A DNA stretch of 11,707 nucleotides. Origin: JBCBKZ01 sp039026975. Its GTDB lineage: Bacteria > Bacteroidota > Bacteroidia > J057. How positions within the stretch are numbered: position 1 is the stretch's first letter; the number at the start of each line of letters is the position of its first letter. Under the pieces are notes generated by a model, which was not told where the DNA came from, did no database searches, and saw only the letters and a list, made by a program, of their open reading frames with translations. The DNA lies in the NCBI GenBank assembly GCA_039026975.1, contig JBCCLI010000191.1, positions 1-11,707 of the forward strand, written 5' to 3'. Shown one piece after another: positions 1 to 8,000 of this stretch. The position numbers were made by a program, and so were the translations under genes.

Positions 1-216
1 AGCATACTGGGCTTTGCCAAGGAGATCATTGCCTTGACAGGCTCTAAGAGCCAGATCATCTTCAAGGACCTTCCCAAGGATGACCCCAAGGTGAGGCAGC
101 CAGATATCACCAGGGCCAAGGAAATCCTGGGATGGGAACCACAAATCACGAGAGAAGAAGGGCTCAAAAGAACCCTAGCATACTTTAAAAAACAGGTAGG
201 TGTTCCACAGCTATAA
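1..216 (+). CDS. NAD-dependent sugar-nucleotide epimerase/decarboxylase, C-terminal fragment (UDP-glucuronate decarboxylase-like)
   Basis: Only the last 71 codons are in the window, open from base 1 to a TAA at 214-216; the start lies to the left. The tail has the features of the C-terminus of extended short-chain dehydrogenases acting on nucleotide sugars: a helix ending in ALTGSKSQIIF, then LPKDDPKVRQPDITRAKE, then LGWEP and a final EEGLKRTLAYF helix. The DDPKVRQPDI wording is that of UDP-glucuronate decarboxylases (UXS), which convert UDP-glucuronate to UDP-xylose in the cytoplasm for surface polysaccharides. dTDP-glucose 4,6-dehydratases and UDP-glucose 4-epimerases share the fold but usually differ in this segment. 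The Rossmann domain and catalytic Tyr-x-x-x-Lys are outside the window, so the family is confident and the exact substrate is inferred. A hairpin terminator follows 37 bases after the stop, so this is probably the last gene of its transcript. Confidence 0.85.
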   Translation, partial: SILGFAKEIIALTGSKSQIIFKDLPKDDPKVRQPDITRAKEILGWEPQITREEGLKRTLAYFKKQVGVPQL

Positions 217-253
217 CCTTATATAGGGTACCTGGAATACATCGTATACCAAT

Positions 254-293
254 AAAACCGATCTGATTTATTACAAAAATTGGATCGGTTTTT
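254..293 (+). terminator. Rho-independent terminator after the epimerase gene
   Basis: A perfect 10-bp inverted repeat, AAAACCGATC at 254-263 and GATCGGTTTT at 283-292, encloses a 19-base loop. The 3' arm runs into T-rich sequence (289-293, then 295-300 and further T tracts to about 320). The 5' arm starts with A residues, so the hairpin could also act on the opposite strand. Confidence 0.85.
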
Positions 294-299
294 ATTTTT

Positions 300-853
300 T
301 TTCCTATTTTTTTCTTTTTTCTTCCTTAAGAGAAACAGTAAGATGGAATTATTCGAATACTCCTACTATCCTCTTTTGTTAATTCTCTTATACTCTTATT
401 AATGTAGGACAAAGTCCCTTTATCTATGAATAATTTGTAATTGCTTATTTTACATTCGTATAAATACTGATATTCTCTCAGAATAAATCTACCTTATAAT
501 ACTGGTAATCAGCATTCTACTAAAAATATATTTTCCATCCTCCTTTAGTATCTCTACGCTTATTTTTGATTATATTCAATTAGAAATATACTTTTCAACA
601 TAAGTAATATTGATATTTTAGAAATAACTAATAAATTTATTTCGGGATTGAGATCATTTTGTAGAACTAATAAATAAAACTGTTTCAAATATTGAAGTTT
701 TTTCAAAAAACTATTAGCTAAATCCTTCTAATTTCAATAAACCTTTCGTATATTCGTATGAATTTTAGCTCACTTGTAATCCTCGTACTTCATCCTTTCC
801 TTCGGCTTTTCATTTAAGCCGCCTGCTTCGATTGTATCATTTATTGAAAGTAT
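300..853. other. AT-rich non-coding region upstream of the adhesin gene
   Basis: About 550 bases with no credible ORF on either strand and visibly higher A+T than the flanking genes. It opens with T-rich runs (to about 320). Small inverted repeats occur at 471-485 (6-bp stem, 3-base loop), 696-712 (AGTTTTTT against AAAAAACT) and 803-821 (CGGCTT against AAGCCG, 7-base loop). The promoter and 5' leader of the adhesin gene should lie here, but I found no convincing TTTG/TANNTTTG pair of the Bacteroidota type. The nearest matches, around 431-437 and 654-661, are each imperfect. I saw no tRNA or riboswitch fold. Confidence 0.5.
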
Positions 854-3800
854 ATGCTAGTGTCCACTAGAAGAAAACTAGTCTATTGTGCCATTATGTG
901 CATAGTAAACTTGTGGGTATTTCCTGTTCAGTCAGCTACTCCTGCAAGTTCTACCACAATTGAAAGTCCAGAGGATTGCAGTATCAGTGTAGTAGCAGTT
1001 CTTGCAAGGGAAATATCCTGCCATGGGCTAAATGATGGTATTATTACCACCTCTGTTTCAGGTGGTACCGCCCCATTTACCTACAGCTGGTCAAATGGAA
1101 CTTCTACTTCAGGGATAGGAAGTGCATCAGCAGGAAATTACACCATTACTGTAACTGATGTTCAAGGGTGTGAAGCTACAGATCAGATTTTGGTTTCTCA
1201 GCCTTCTGCTATCACGCTTTCTATGGAGGTAAATAATGCCACGAGTAACTCATCTAACGGAAGAGCTACTGTAGAAGCCTCCGGCGGAACTGGGAACATC
1301 TCATACCAATGGTCTACTGGCGCTAACTCTGCTACCCTGGCCTCACTTACTTCCGGGATTTATAGGGTTACTGCTTCAGACCAAAACGGATGTTCTACTT
1401 CAGCTAATGCGTATGTATTTGATGTCCAGGACTGTGGTACTGTTAATATAGCGAGAAACAGACCTGCCTTCTCCTCTTCCAATGGATTAAGTAGTTCTGC
1501 CAATCTCATAAATGATGGTGATGCTGAAACACGCTGGTTTAGTCAGGAAGAGGACGCCTGGGTGTATGTAGACCTGCTAGCCAGTTATAATGTATGTAGG
1601 GTGGTACTCAGCTGGGAGGCTGCTTACGCCTCTTCCTTTGATGTACAGGTCTCTTTAGATGCAGAAAACTGGACTACAGTCCAATCTATTCAGGAAAACG
1701 CCTCTCTAGAACAAGAATTCTTTTTAGATGATATAGGTAGATACGTGAGAGTAATCTCCAGAGAAGCCGCATTCCCTATAGGGGTAGCTCTCTGGGAAAT
1801 GGAAGTCTATGGATCTGTAGAAGGAGTTATTAATCAGCCTCCATTCTTCAGTGAAGAGAATCCAGTCTTTTTTGTTCTGGAGAATAGCCCTGAAGGAACG
1901 CTTGTAGACAATGTAACTGCCTTTGATCTAAATAATGATGACATAACTTATACCATTGAAAGTGGAAATGAGTCAGGTGCATTTACCCTAAATCCTTCCA
2001 CAGGAGCACTAAGTGTTAATTCACCTACACTATTAGACTTCGAATTATTCCAGCAGCTCTCCCTTGAAATCTCAGCTACTGATAACGGCCCTGGCAACTT
2101 ATTTAATACCACTACGGTTCTTGTAAATATAGCTGACCAGGATGATACTGACTGCCTGGACAATGTAAGTGCAGAAGAAGCTGTTACCGTTAGTGCGTCT
2201 TCTTCTTCTAATCCTGCCTCTCTGGCCATAGACCAGGACGAAAATACATTCTGGCGCAGCCAGGGTGCTGCTCCTCAGTGGTTAGAGATAGACCTGGGTA
2301 GAAACTATGACCTTTGTGGAATAGACATAAGTTGGGGAAATGATTATGCAGCTGACTATAGCATTGAATTAGCTCAAACCCCCGGAAACTATACGCCTCT
2401 TTTAAGTAGAACTGGAAATACGGCAACTAACACCTCTTACACCCCTGAGTCTCTCATTTTTGGTAGGTTCATCAGAATCAACTGCCAGCGGGAAATCCTG
2501 TTCAGCAATAGCTTCTCTATCAAAGAAGTAGTCATATCCGGCTTTCCTTCTTCTGATAACCACGCCCCCTCTATTTCGGCTAACTCATTCTCTATACAGG
2601 AGAACAGTCCAGCAGGAACTACAGTGGGAAGTGTAAGTGCCATAGACTTTGACGGAAATGGTATTTTGTTTGATATTCTAGGTGGTAATCCTAACCAGAC
2701 TTTCAGCATAAACCCAGTAAGTGGGGAAATAGTAGTAAATGATCCGGCCTTACTTGATTTTGAGACTACGCCTATATTTGAGGTGCTGGTTTCAGCTGAG
2801 GATGATGGATTGGGTGCACTTAGCTCTACCACTACTGTTAAGATCTCTCTTGAAGATGTAAACGAGGGAGTATGTAGTGAAGAAAATGCTGCTCTTAACC
2901 AGCCCTCTAAGGCCTCTTCCAGCAGAAGTAGTAGATTTTTACCAGAGAATGCTTTTGATGGAAACCTTAGCACAAGTTGGTCTACTGTCAACCGAGACCC
3001 TCAATGGTTATATACTGACTTAGGGTCTGTACAAGAAATCTGTGGGGTAACCATCCTATGGGGTAGTGCCTACGCCTATCAGTATGAAGTTCAGGTAAGT
3101 AATGATGCTGTCAGCTGGGCTACTATAGCTTCTAATAATAGGAACAGATCCACTACAGTAGAGCTTAAAGAGCTAGCAGCCAGTGGTAGATATGTAAGAC
3201 TTCTATGTAAGAGAAGAATTTCCAGAAATGGATACATAGTGAGAGAAATTGAAGTTCATACTGTAGCTAATCCAGAGAATCAATCCCCTAAGCTAGATGG
3301 AGCAGTATTCAGTATTCCAGAGAATCTTAAAAATACTACTGAGTTTGGTTCCCTGTTTGCCCTGGATCCTGATGATGATCCCTTGACATTTAGCATAGTA
3401 GATGGGAACCTGGGCGGGGCATTCTCCATAAATGCAGAAACAGGTGTACTTTCTGTAGCCAATACAAATCAATTGGACTTTGAGCGGAACCCATCATTTA
3501 CGCTAACTGTTCAGGTGGATGATCAGAACGTAAGTAATAACACTGATGACGCCACTGTCATTATCAATCTCACCAATGTAGCTGAGCAAGCATGTGTAGG
3601 TACCAACTTATCTCTTGCGGGACAGGTAGTAGCCTCATCCAGTATTAATAATTATACTCAAGCGGAAAACCTGGCTGATGGGGTAGGAACCACCAGATGG
3701 GCTAGTGGCCCTGGAAACGCGGAGTGGGTGTACATAGACCTTGGAGAGGAAGCGACCATTTGTCAGACAACCATTCGTTGGGAAGATTCTTATGCTACGG

Positions 3801-4276
3801 ATTATAGGATACAGCTTTCAAATGATCTGGCTAACTGGGAGGATATTCAAATCATTCAGAATAATACTCAGCAGACTAATACCCTCCTGGGCCTACAAGG
3901 GACTGGGCGTTATATCAGAATCCAAAGTGATCAAGCTGCTAATTCTCAAGGAATTTCTATCTGGGAATGGGAAGTATTTGGAACCGCTTCTCCCACGCAG
4001 AATACCATTGGATTGGCTTCTGAGGAAGGTCTGAGTATATTCCCTAACCCGAGTGAAGGGGAAGTCAATATCACCTTTGAAGTCTCGCGCACCCAGCCTA
4101 TGCTAGTACAAATTTATGACCTAATAGGCAACGAGGTATTCTCCTATGAAGGAAATGCCTTAGAAGGAACTCAATCACTTACTGTTCCCTTATATCATGT
4201 AGCCGATGGTACTTATATAGTCTCTGTTATCACAGAAGACCTTCAATCAAGGAAGAAATTGATCCTACAAAGGTAG
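854..4276 (+). CDS. Secreted T9SS-sorted modular adhesin with SprB, discoidin and cadherin-like domains
   Basis: This is an 1140-residue protein exported by Sec and then by the type IX secretion system, probably to the cell surface. Residues 1 to about 27 form a signal peptide: RRK, a hydrophobic core, then a PVQSA cleavage region. Two SprB-type repeats follow (about 42-118 and 119-189; SGGTAPFTYSWSNG and ASGGTGNISYQWSTG). Four discoidin (F5/8 type C, CBM32-like) domains lie at about 193-321, 433-564, 673-803 and 913-1043. Three cadherin-like domains separate them at about 328-430, 570-671 and 809-910, each with a PEN/QEN opening and an LDFE motif. Residues 1059-1140 are a T9SS type A sorting domain (FPNPSEGEVNI, then DGTYIVSV and a basic KKLILQR end). 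No enzyme domain is visible. Discoidin domains commonly bind glycans and cadherin domains bind calcium, so adhesion or polysaccharide binding is the likely role; the ligand is unknown. No Shine-Dalgarno sequence precedes the ATG, but the signal peptide supports this start. A terminator follows 21 bases after the stop. Confidence 0.9.
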   Translation: MLVSTRRKLVYCAIMCIVNLWVFPVQSATPASSTTIESPEDCSISVVAVLAREISCHGLNDGIITTSVSGGTAPFTYSWSNGTSTSGIGSASAGNYTITVTDVQGCEATDQILVSQPSAITLSMEVNNATSNSSNGRATVEASGGTGNISYQWSTGANSATLASLTSGIYRVTASDQNGCSTSANAYVFDVQDCGTVNIARNRPAFSSSNGLSSSANLINDGDAETRWFSQEEDAWVYVDLLASYNVCRVVLSWEAAYASSFDVQVSLDAENWTTVQSIQENASLEQEFFLDDIGRYVRVISREAAFPIGVALWEMEVYGSVEGVINQPPFFSEENPVFFVLENSPEGTLVDNVTAFDLNNDDITYTIESGNESGAFTLNPSTGALSVNSPTLLDFELFQQLSLEISATDNGPGNLFNTTTVLVNIADQDDTDCLDNVSAEEAVTVSASSSSNPASLAIDQDENTFWRSQGAAPQWLEIDLGRNYDLCGIDISWGNDYAADYSIELAQTPGNYTPLLSRTGNTATNTSYTPESLIFGRFIRINCQREILFSNSFSIKEVVISGFPSSDNHAPSISANSFSIQENSPAGTTVGSVSAIDFDGNGILFDILGGNPNQTFSINPVSGEIVVNDPALLDFETTPIFEVLVSAEDDGLGALSSTTTVKISLEDVNEGVCSEENAALNQPSKASSSRSSRFLPENAFDGNLSTSWSTVNRDPQWLYTDLGSVQEICGVTILWGSAYAYQYEVQVSNDAVSWATIASNNRNRSTTVELKELAASGRYVRLLCKRRISRNGYIVREIEVHTVANPENQSPKLDGAVFSIPENLKNTTEFGSLFALDPDDDPLTFSIVDGNLGGAFSINAETGVLSVANTNQLDFERNPSFTLTVQVDDQNVSNNTDDATVIINLTNVAEQACVGTNLSLAGQVVASSSINNYTQAENLADGVGTTRWASGPGNAEWVYIDLGEEATICQTTIRWEDSYATDYRIQLSNDLANWEDIQIIQNNTQQTNTLLGLQGTGRYIRIQSDQAANSQGISIWEWEVFGTASPTQNTIGLASEEGLSIFPNPSEGEVNITFEVSRTQPMLVQIYDLIGNEVFSYEGNALEGTQSLTVPLYHVADGTYIVSVITEDLQSRKKLILQR
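1433..3982 (+). repeat. Tandem discoidin-cadherin module, 3.5 copies with a 240-residue (720-bp) period
   Basis: Within the adhesin gene a discoidin plus cadherin-like unit is repeated three times and followed by a fourth discoidin domain without a cadherin. The first Cys of each discoidin domain is at residue 194, 434, 674 and 914, exactly 240 apart. A second Cys is at 248, 488, 730 and 970. The Asp of the cadherin LDFE motif is at 395, 635 and 875, again exactly 240 apart. A Trp (W254, W494, W736, W976) heads a YA..Y segment in each discoidin domain. The copies are clearly diverged, so this is an old internal duplication rather than a recent one. Confidence 0.85.
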
Positions 4277-4297
4277 GAGAACGAAATCTCTATATTC

Positions 4298-4334
4298 AGA
4301 GGGGTATGCCTACCAGGTGTACCCTTCTTTTTTT
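4298..4334 (+). terminator. Rho-independent terminator after the adhesin gene
   Basis: A 9-bp stem pairs AGAGGGGTA (4298-4306) with TACCCTTCT (4320-4328), with one G-T wobble. The loop contains a further CCT/AGG pairing. Seven T residues follow (4328-4334). It starts 21 bases after the stop codon. Confidence 0.85.
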
Positions 4335-4594
4335 GGGCGGTAAATCTTCTACAGGGAGCTCATTAGGGGGAAGTATACATGAATAAGAACCCCAGAAATT
4401 TCTCTGGAATTCCTGTTGGCATCTTTCTTAACTCCTATTGCGGTTTAGGTAAGTCTAGGTATTGGGGAGCATACTCCTGGGATGTATACTTGGATATACT
4501 CGACATAAACACATTTTCCAGCTAAAGCGGGCAGCCAATGTATAAGCCATCCAGTGATTGGGAAAAAATTATACCGTAAAGACAGGGTCAAAAA
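4335..4594. other. Intergenic region between two convergent genes, no convincing gene
   Basis: This gap lies between the adhesin terminator and the terminator of the minus-strand HTH gene. It holds a perfect 10-bp inverted repeat about 100 bases apart (AAGTATACAT at 4371-4380, ATGTATACTT at 4482-4491), a small hairpin at 4392-4407 (CCAGA/TCTGG), and GGAG-cata-CTCC around 4477-4488. A 48-codon ATG frame at 4379-4525 (+) follows an AGGGGG, but its product resembles nothing I know. The region looks less AT-rich than the gap at 300-853. I cannot assign it a function. Confidence 0.4.
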
Positions 4595-4622
4595 AAATGG
4601 CTCTCCGGGAAGAGAGCCATTT
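4590..4622 (-). terminator. Rho-independent terminator after the HTH gene
   Basis: A perfect 11-bp stem, AAATGGCTCTC at 4595-4605 and GAGAGCCATTT at 4612-4622, has a 6-base loop. On the minus strand the hairpin ends in eight T residues (complement of the A run 4590-4597), as expected for termination of leftward transcription. It lies 25 bases beyond the stop of the minus-strand gene. Confidence 0.9.
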
Positions 4623-4647
4623 GAAATTTTTACAAGAGTGTAAGGGG

Positions 4648-4899
4648 TTAAATAGTAGAATGTTGCCTAAGGATTTCCTTCGCTCTCTCTAAAATCAGTG
4701 GATTATCTAAATGAACCAAACCTCCATCAGGTCCAGGCTCTATATGATAACCCATAGATTCACCACGTTTGTAATGTTCACCTCCAAAATAATTTCTTAC
4801 AGTATCCGCATTAAGCCCTAATTCTGACGCTATTTGTTTCATAGAACCGTCAGGTAGGCTATCCTTAATCTGGCGAAGCTGATTGAATGAAAGTGTCAT
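4648..4899 (-). CDS. Small helix-turn-helix DNA-binding protein
   Basis: The 83-residue product has an N-terminal helix-turn-helix. Residues about 17-38 read as two helices around a turn (MKQIASELGL, then NADTVRNYF), followed by a GG-containing segment and a Gly/Pro-rich tail with EPGPDGG and LVHLD. Small proteins with this layout are common in Cytophagales and are annotated only as DNA-binding proteins; their targets are not known to me. The ATG at 4899 is preferred. The frame can be extended two codons to a TTG at 4905, but the TTG is a weaker start and adds nothing recognisable. No Shine-Dalgarno sequence is seen. The gene is separated from ccmF by about 180 bases containing palindromes, so it is probably transcribed on its own and may regulate itself (inference). 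Confidence 0.75.
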   Translation of the reverse strand: MTLSFNQLRQIKDSLPDGSMKQIASELGLNADTVRNYFGGEHYKRGESMGYHIEPGPDGGLVHLDNPLILERAKEILRQHSTI

Positions 4900-4930
4900 A
4901 AGCAATATGTTTTGTTTTAGGTGAGTTTTT

Positions 4931-4961
4931 ATAATATAGCTAGTTCTCCCATTCTTTCCAA
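4931..4961 (-). promoter_or_regulatory. Possible promoter of the HTH gene
   Basis: On the minus strand TTG (complement of 4959-4961) is separated by 20 bases from TATATTAT (complement of 4931-4938), a partial match to the Bacteroidota TANNTTTG -7 element. It sits about 30 bases upstream of the ATG at 4899 and directly downstream of the 20-bp palindrome. The match is imperfect and the region is AT-rich, so this is tentative. Confidence 0.2.
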
Positions 4962-4964
4962 TAA

Positions 4965-4984
4965 GAGAAACTATATAGTTTCTC
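4965..4984. promoter_or_regulatory. Perfect 20-bp palindrome upstream of the HTH gene, candidate operator
   Basis: GAGAAACTAT is followed immediately by its exact inverted complement, giving a 20-bp dyad with no spacer, 65 bases upstream of the HTH start. No T run follows on either strand, so it is not a typical terminator. A half-site-like copy (TAGTTCTCC at 4941-4949 against TAGTTTCTCC at 4976-4985) lies nearby. A binding site for a dimeric regulator, possibly the product of the adjacent HTH gene, is an inference. Confidence 0.4.
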
Positions 4985-5082
4985 CTAATTGTATGATGAT
5001 GAGGCTATATATACGCTCATGATCTCTCAAGGCTGGTTTTAAAACCCATTATTTGAAAAATATTTTATCCACAGAATTTATA

Positions 5083-8000
5083 TTACCCTTTTCGTTTATT
5101 CTCCTGCGTACGCCTATAAATAGAAATCATAAAGCCTGCAGTTAGTATAAAGGTCCCCAGCCATAGTAAGTTTATAAAGGGTTTACGTATCACTTTTAGC
5201 ACTACAGTATCTTGTCCAGCATTTTCCTGCTGCCTTACTTGTAACATGATCACTTCCCTTTGTGGGTCCACTCCTATAAAGGCAAAGTCCATAGCAAGCT
5301 CCTTCACTTTGCTGTCTATCATACCAGGGCGGTTATTTTGATCTATCACATAAATAGGATCAGCTAGCAGAGTATCTCCGCTAGTGGTACTTAGCTTTAA
5401 CAAGGCAGCAGCGGCTACCTGGTATTCTTTCAGTTCCTCCCGCTGCTGGCTAAGGTCAGTAACTTGCATAAGCTGCCCAGTTACTTCTCCTATGGTGAAA
5501 GTATCTCCCACCTTCATTTCCAGGTCATGGTATCCATATTTAGGCTTGGTGGTCTCTGGATCAGGGATGCTAGATACGTGAGCGTATAAATCATGCGACC
5601 AAAAGACTTTTCTCGCAGGGTGAGCGATGATACTGTTTTCATCTTTATTTACTTCTGCCTCCGGATACAAGATAAAGGAACGCGAGCTATCCTCTAGAGA
5701 GGCAAAGGAGATTCCATATAGGTATCTCCCGTTAATATGGCCGGGATTTAAGTCCTTAATATTATTATTCAAGACCTCTTCCACCAGGGCTAAGTCAATA
5801 GCAGGTTTAGTGTCAAGGCTATTGGAAACTTTGGATTTATCTGCCAGAAACATCCCCACTGGAAGGACTATCGCAAACTCATCTCCCACACTATCATAAA
5901 ATCGGATTTTGAAAGCAATTTCATTCTCCTCTATGATCCGAATATTTTTAACGGGAGGGACCGCTTCTTTTCTGCCTATGTATGTAAGCTGGTATCCTTC
6001 TATAGGCCGCGGTGCATCCTTAAGCAGGCCTACATTATCAATCTGCTCATCATTAGGCATACCTGCCAACTCCTCAGGGTAAAGGTTTTTTGAGATTACC
6101 TCATCATAACCTGAAGAAAAGAGAATCCCCAATAGCATCATTCCAAATCCTATATGTACCACCGTGCCCCCCATTACCTTAAGGCCTTTTTTATTCTTCT
6201 TGACCAATGATAGTAATACATCTCCATTAGCTAGTACTACAAAAAGGGACGCAAATAGCATGAGGTCGTCTGCTATGGCCATCACTCCGTATTGGATATA
6301 AGCAAATAGCTGGCCTATTACATTCTCAGGTATATTAGCAGTAGATATATAGGATTCAAAGATACTCTGGTAAGCAAACTCCTTCCGGTAATACAGAAGC
6401 GCAAGAGAAATTAAGGAGCCTGATATCATGGCTATGAGAAAGGGCCTGTACAGCGCTTTCCCTACTCCTTCCTTCTTACCTATACGCCACCATAGAAACT
6501 GTCCTACACCTGATAGTACCCCAAAAGCAATGGCAAACCACACGTTCCACTGGTAGTAAAACAGCTGAATGTTAGGGGGGGGCGCCAGGTTAGTTCCTGC
6601 AATCTTGTTGAGGACGGGGAGAGAGGTAGACAGTAAAATTTCTGCTCCTGAAAGGGTGAACACCAACACACCTAAAAAAAGTACATTCTCCGCTGACCAA
6701 AACTTACTATCCGGCTCCTTGGAAGGAATATCCTTCCAACGCAAGGTAAATAAAACGGTTACTACTGCTACGTACACCAGCACAAGAATTAATAGCTGAC
6801 CCGATAGGCCTAAGTCAGTAAATGTGTGAACTGAGGTTTCTCCTAATATGCCACTACGAGTTAAAAAGGTGGCATAGAGGACCAGGAGAAAAGTACTTAC
6901 TAGGAGAATTAGCGCTAGCTTCAGATAAGATTTTGAACGCTGGTAAATGAGCATAGCATGTAAAGAAGCTACCCCACACAACCAGGGAACCAGCGAGCCA
7001 TTCTCTACGGGATCCCAATTCCAGTATCCACCAAAGTTAAGGGTTTCATAGGCCCAGTAGCCTCCCATGATGATTCCTACTCCTAAAATCATTACGGAAA
7101 AGGACGTCCAGGGAAGAGCATACCTAATCCACTCGTGAAATTTACCTTTGATTAATCCACCGATCACAAAGGCAAAAGGCACTACTGTAGACGCAAACCC
7201 CAGGAATAAGGTAGGGGGGTGTATGACCATCCAATAATTTTGTAGGAGAGAATTTAATCCACTCCCATTAGATGGGACAAAGTCCGGTCTCTGAATATAG
7301 ACCTCATTATCAGGAAATACAGACTGGAGAAGGATAAAGGGGGTACTTCCTGCCTTCCAGCTTTCAGGCTCAAAGAAACAGGCCACTACTCCCATGCTAA
7401 GAATAAAGAGTCCTGCAGTAGCTTCCCATGGGGTAGCCTTGTAGGCTGCTCTCATCTTCCTGACTTCTACCAGGTACCCGAAGTATATTATGGTAAAGCC
7501 TAAAACAAATAGGATAAATAAGGTAAAAGAAATTCCACTTAGGCTGTCGAAGGCATTATTCCATCCCCAAAAGGTCTGAAAGGAAGTTTGTCCACGGAAT
7601 AAAAGCATGAGAAAAGTACCAGAAAGTATGATTCCGCCTATATGCATGGCCCCTTTTAGAGGCAGTACCTCTCTGTCTACTCTTATTCTATATCCCAGGT
7701 AAATAGCAGGTAGCAGTCCAAGGATTACAAACACGCCCCATACAGCACCATTACCGATGTACACTCCCAGGATCATGGAGGTCAGTATGAGTTCTACGGA
7801 AGCTATAATACCAAGAACCATATTTCGCCACTCGTGCTTGGCGGTCATAATGATACCTCCTAATACTGAGTGCCAAAAGCACCATAATAAGAAGCTCCCT
7901 TCCTGCCCTTCCCAAAAACAAGAGATAATAAAGTGAACGGGCAACTCATTACTGGAATGAGCCCATACATAATGGTACTGATACTGATGGGAGTAAATAA

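Noticed and set aside
803..821. CGGCTT/AAGCCG hairpin upstream of the adhesin gene as a terminator or riboswitch part
   Set aside because: Only a 6-bp stem, no following T run and no conserved riboswitch core nearby.
2437..2991. 184-codon minus-strand frame inside the adhesin gene
   Set aside because: It lies wholly within the repeat-bearing plus-strand gene, has no recognisable domain, and the plus frame carries clear discoidin and cadherin motifs.
1433..3982. Recombination hot spot or recent tandem duplication in the adhesin
   Set aside because: The modules share spacing and motifs but are strongly diverged in sequence, with no long identical DNA stretches noticed.
3741..4034. 97-codon plus-strand frame inside the adhesin gene
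   Set aside because: It overlaps the fourth discoidin domain in another frame and its product has no family features.
4379..4525. 48-codon plus-strand ATG frame with AGGGGG upstream
   Set aside because: Too short, no recognised homology or signal features, located between two terminators; mentioned only as part of an unassigned segment.
4965..4984. Palindrome as the terminator of the ccm transcript
   Set aside because: No T tract follows on the minus strand and the dyad is AT-rich in its centre.
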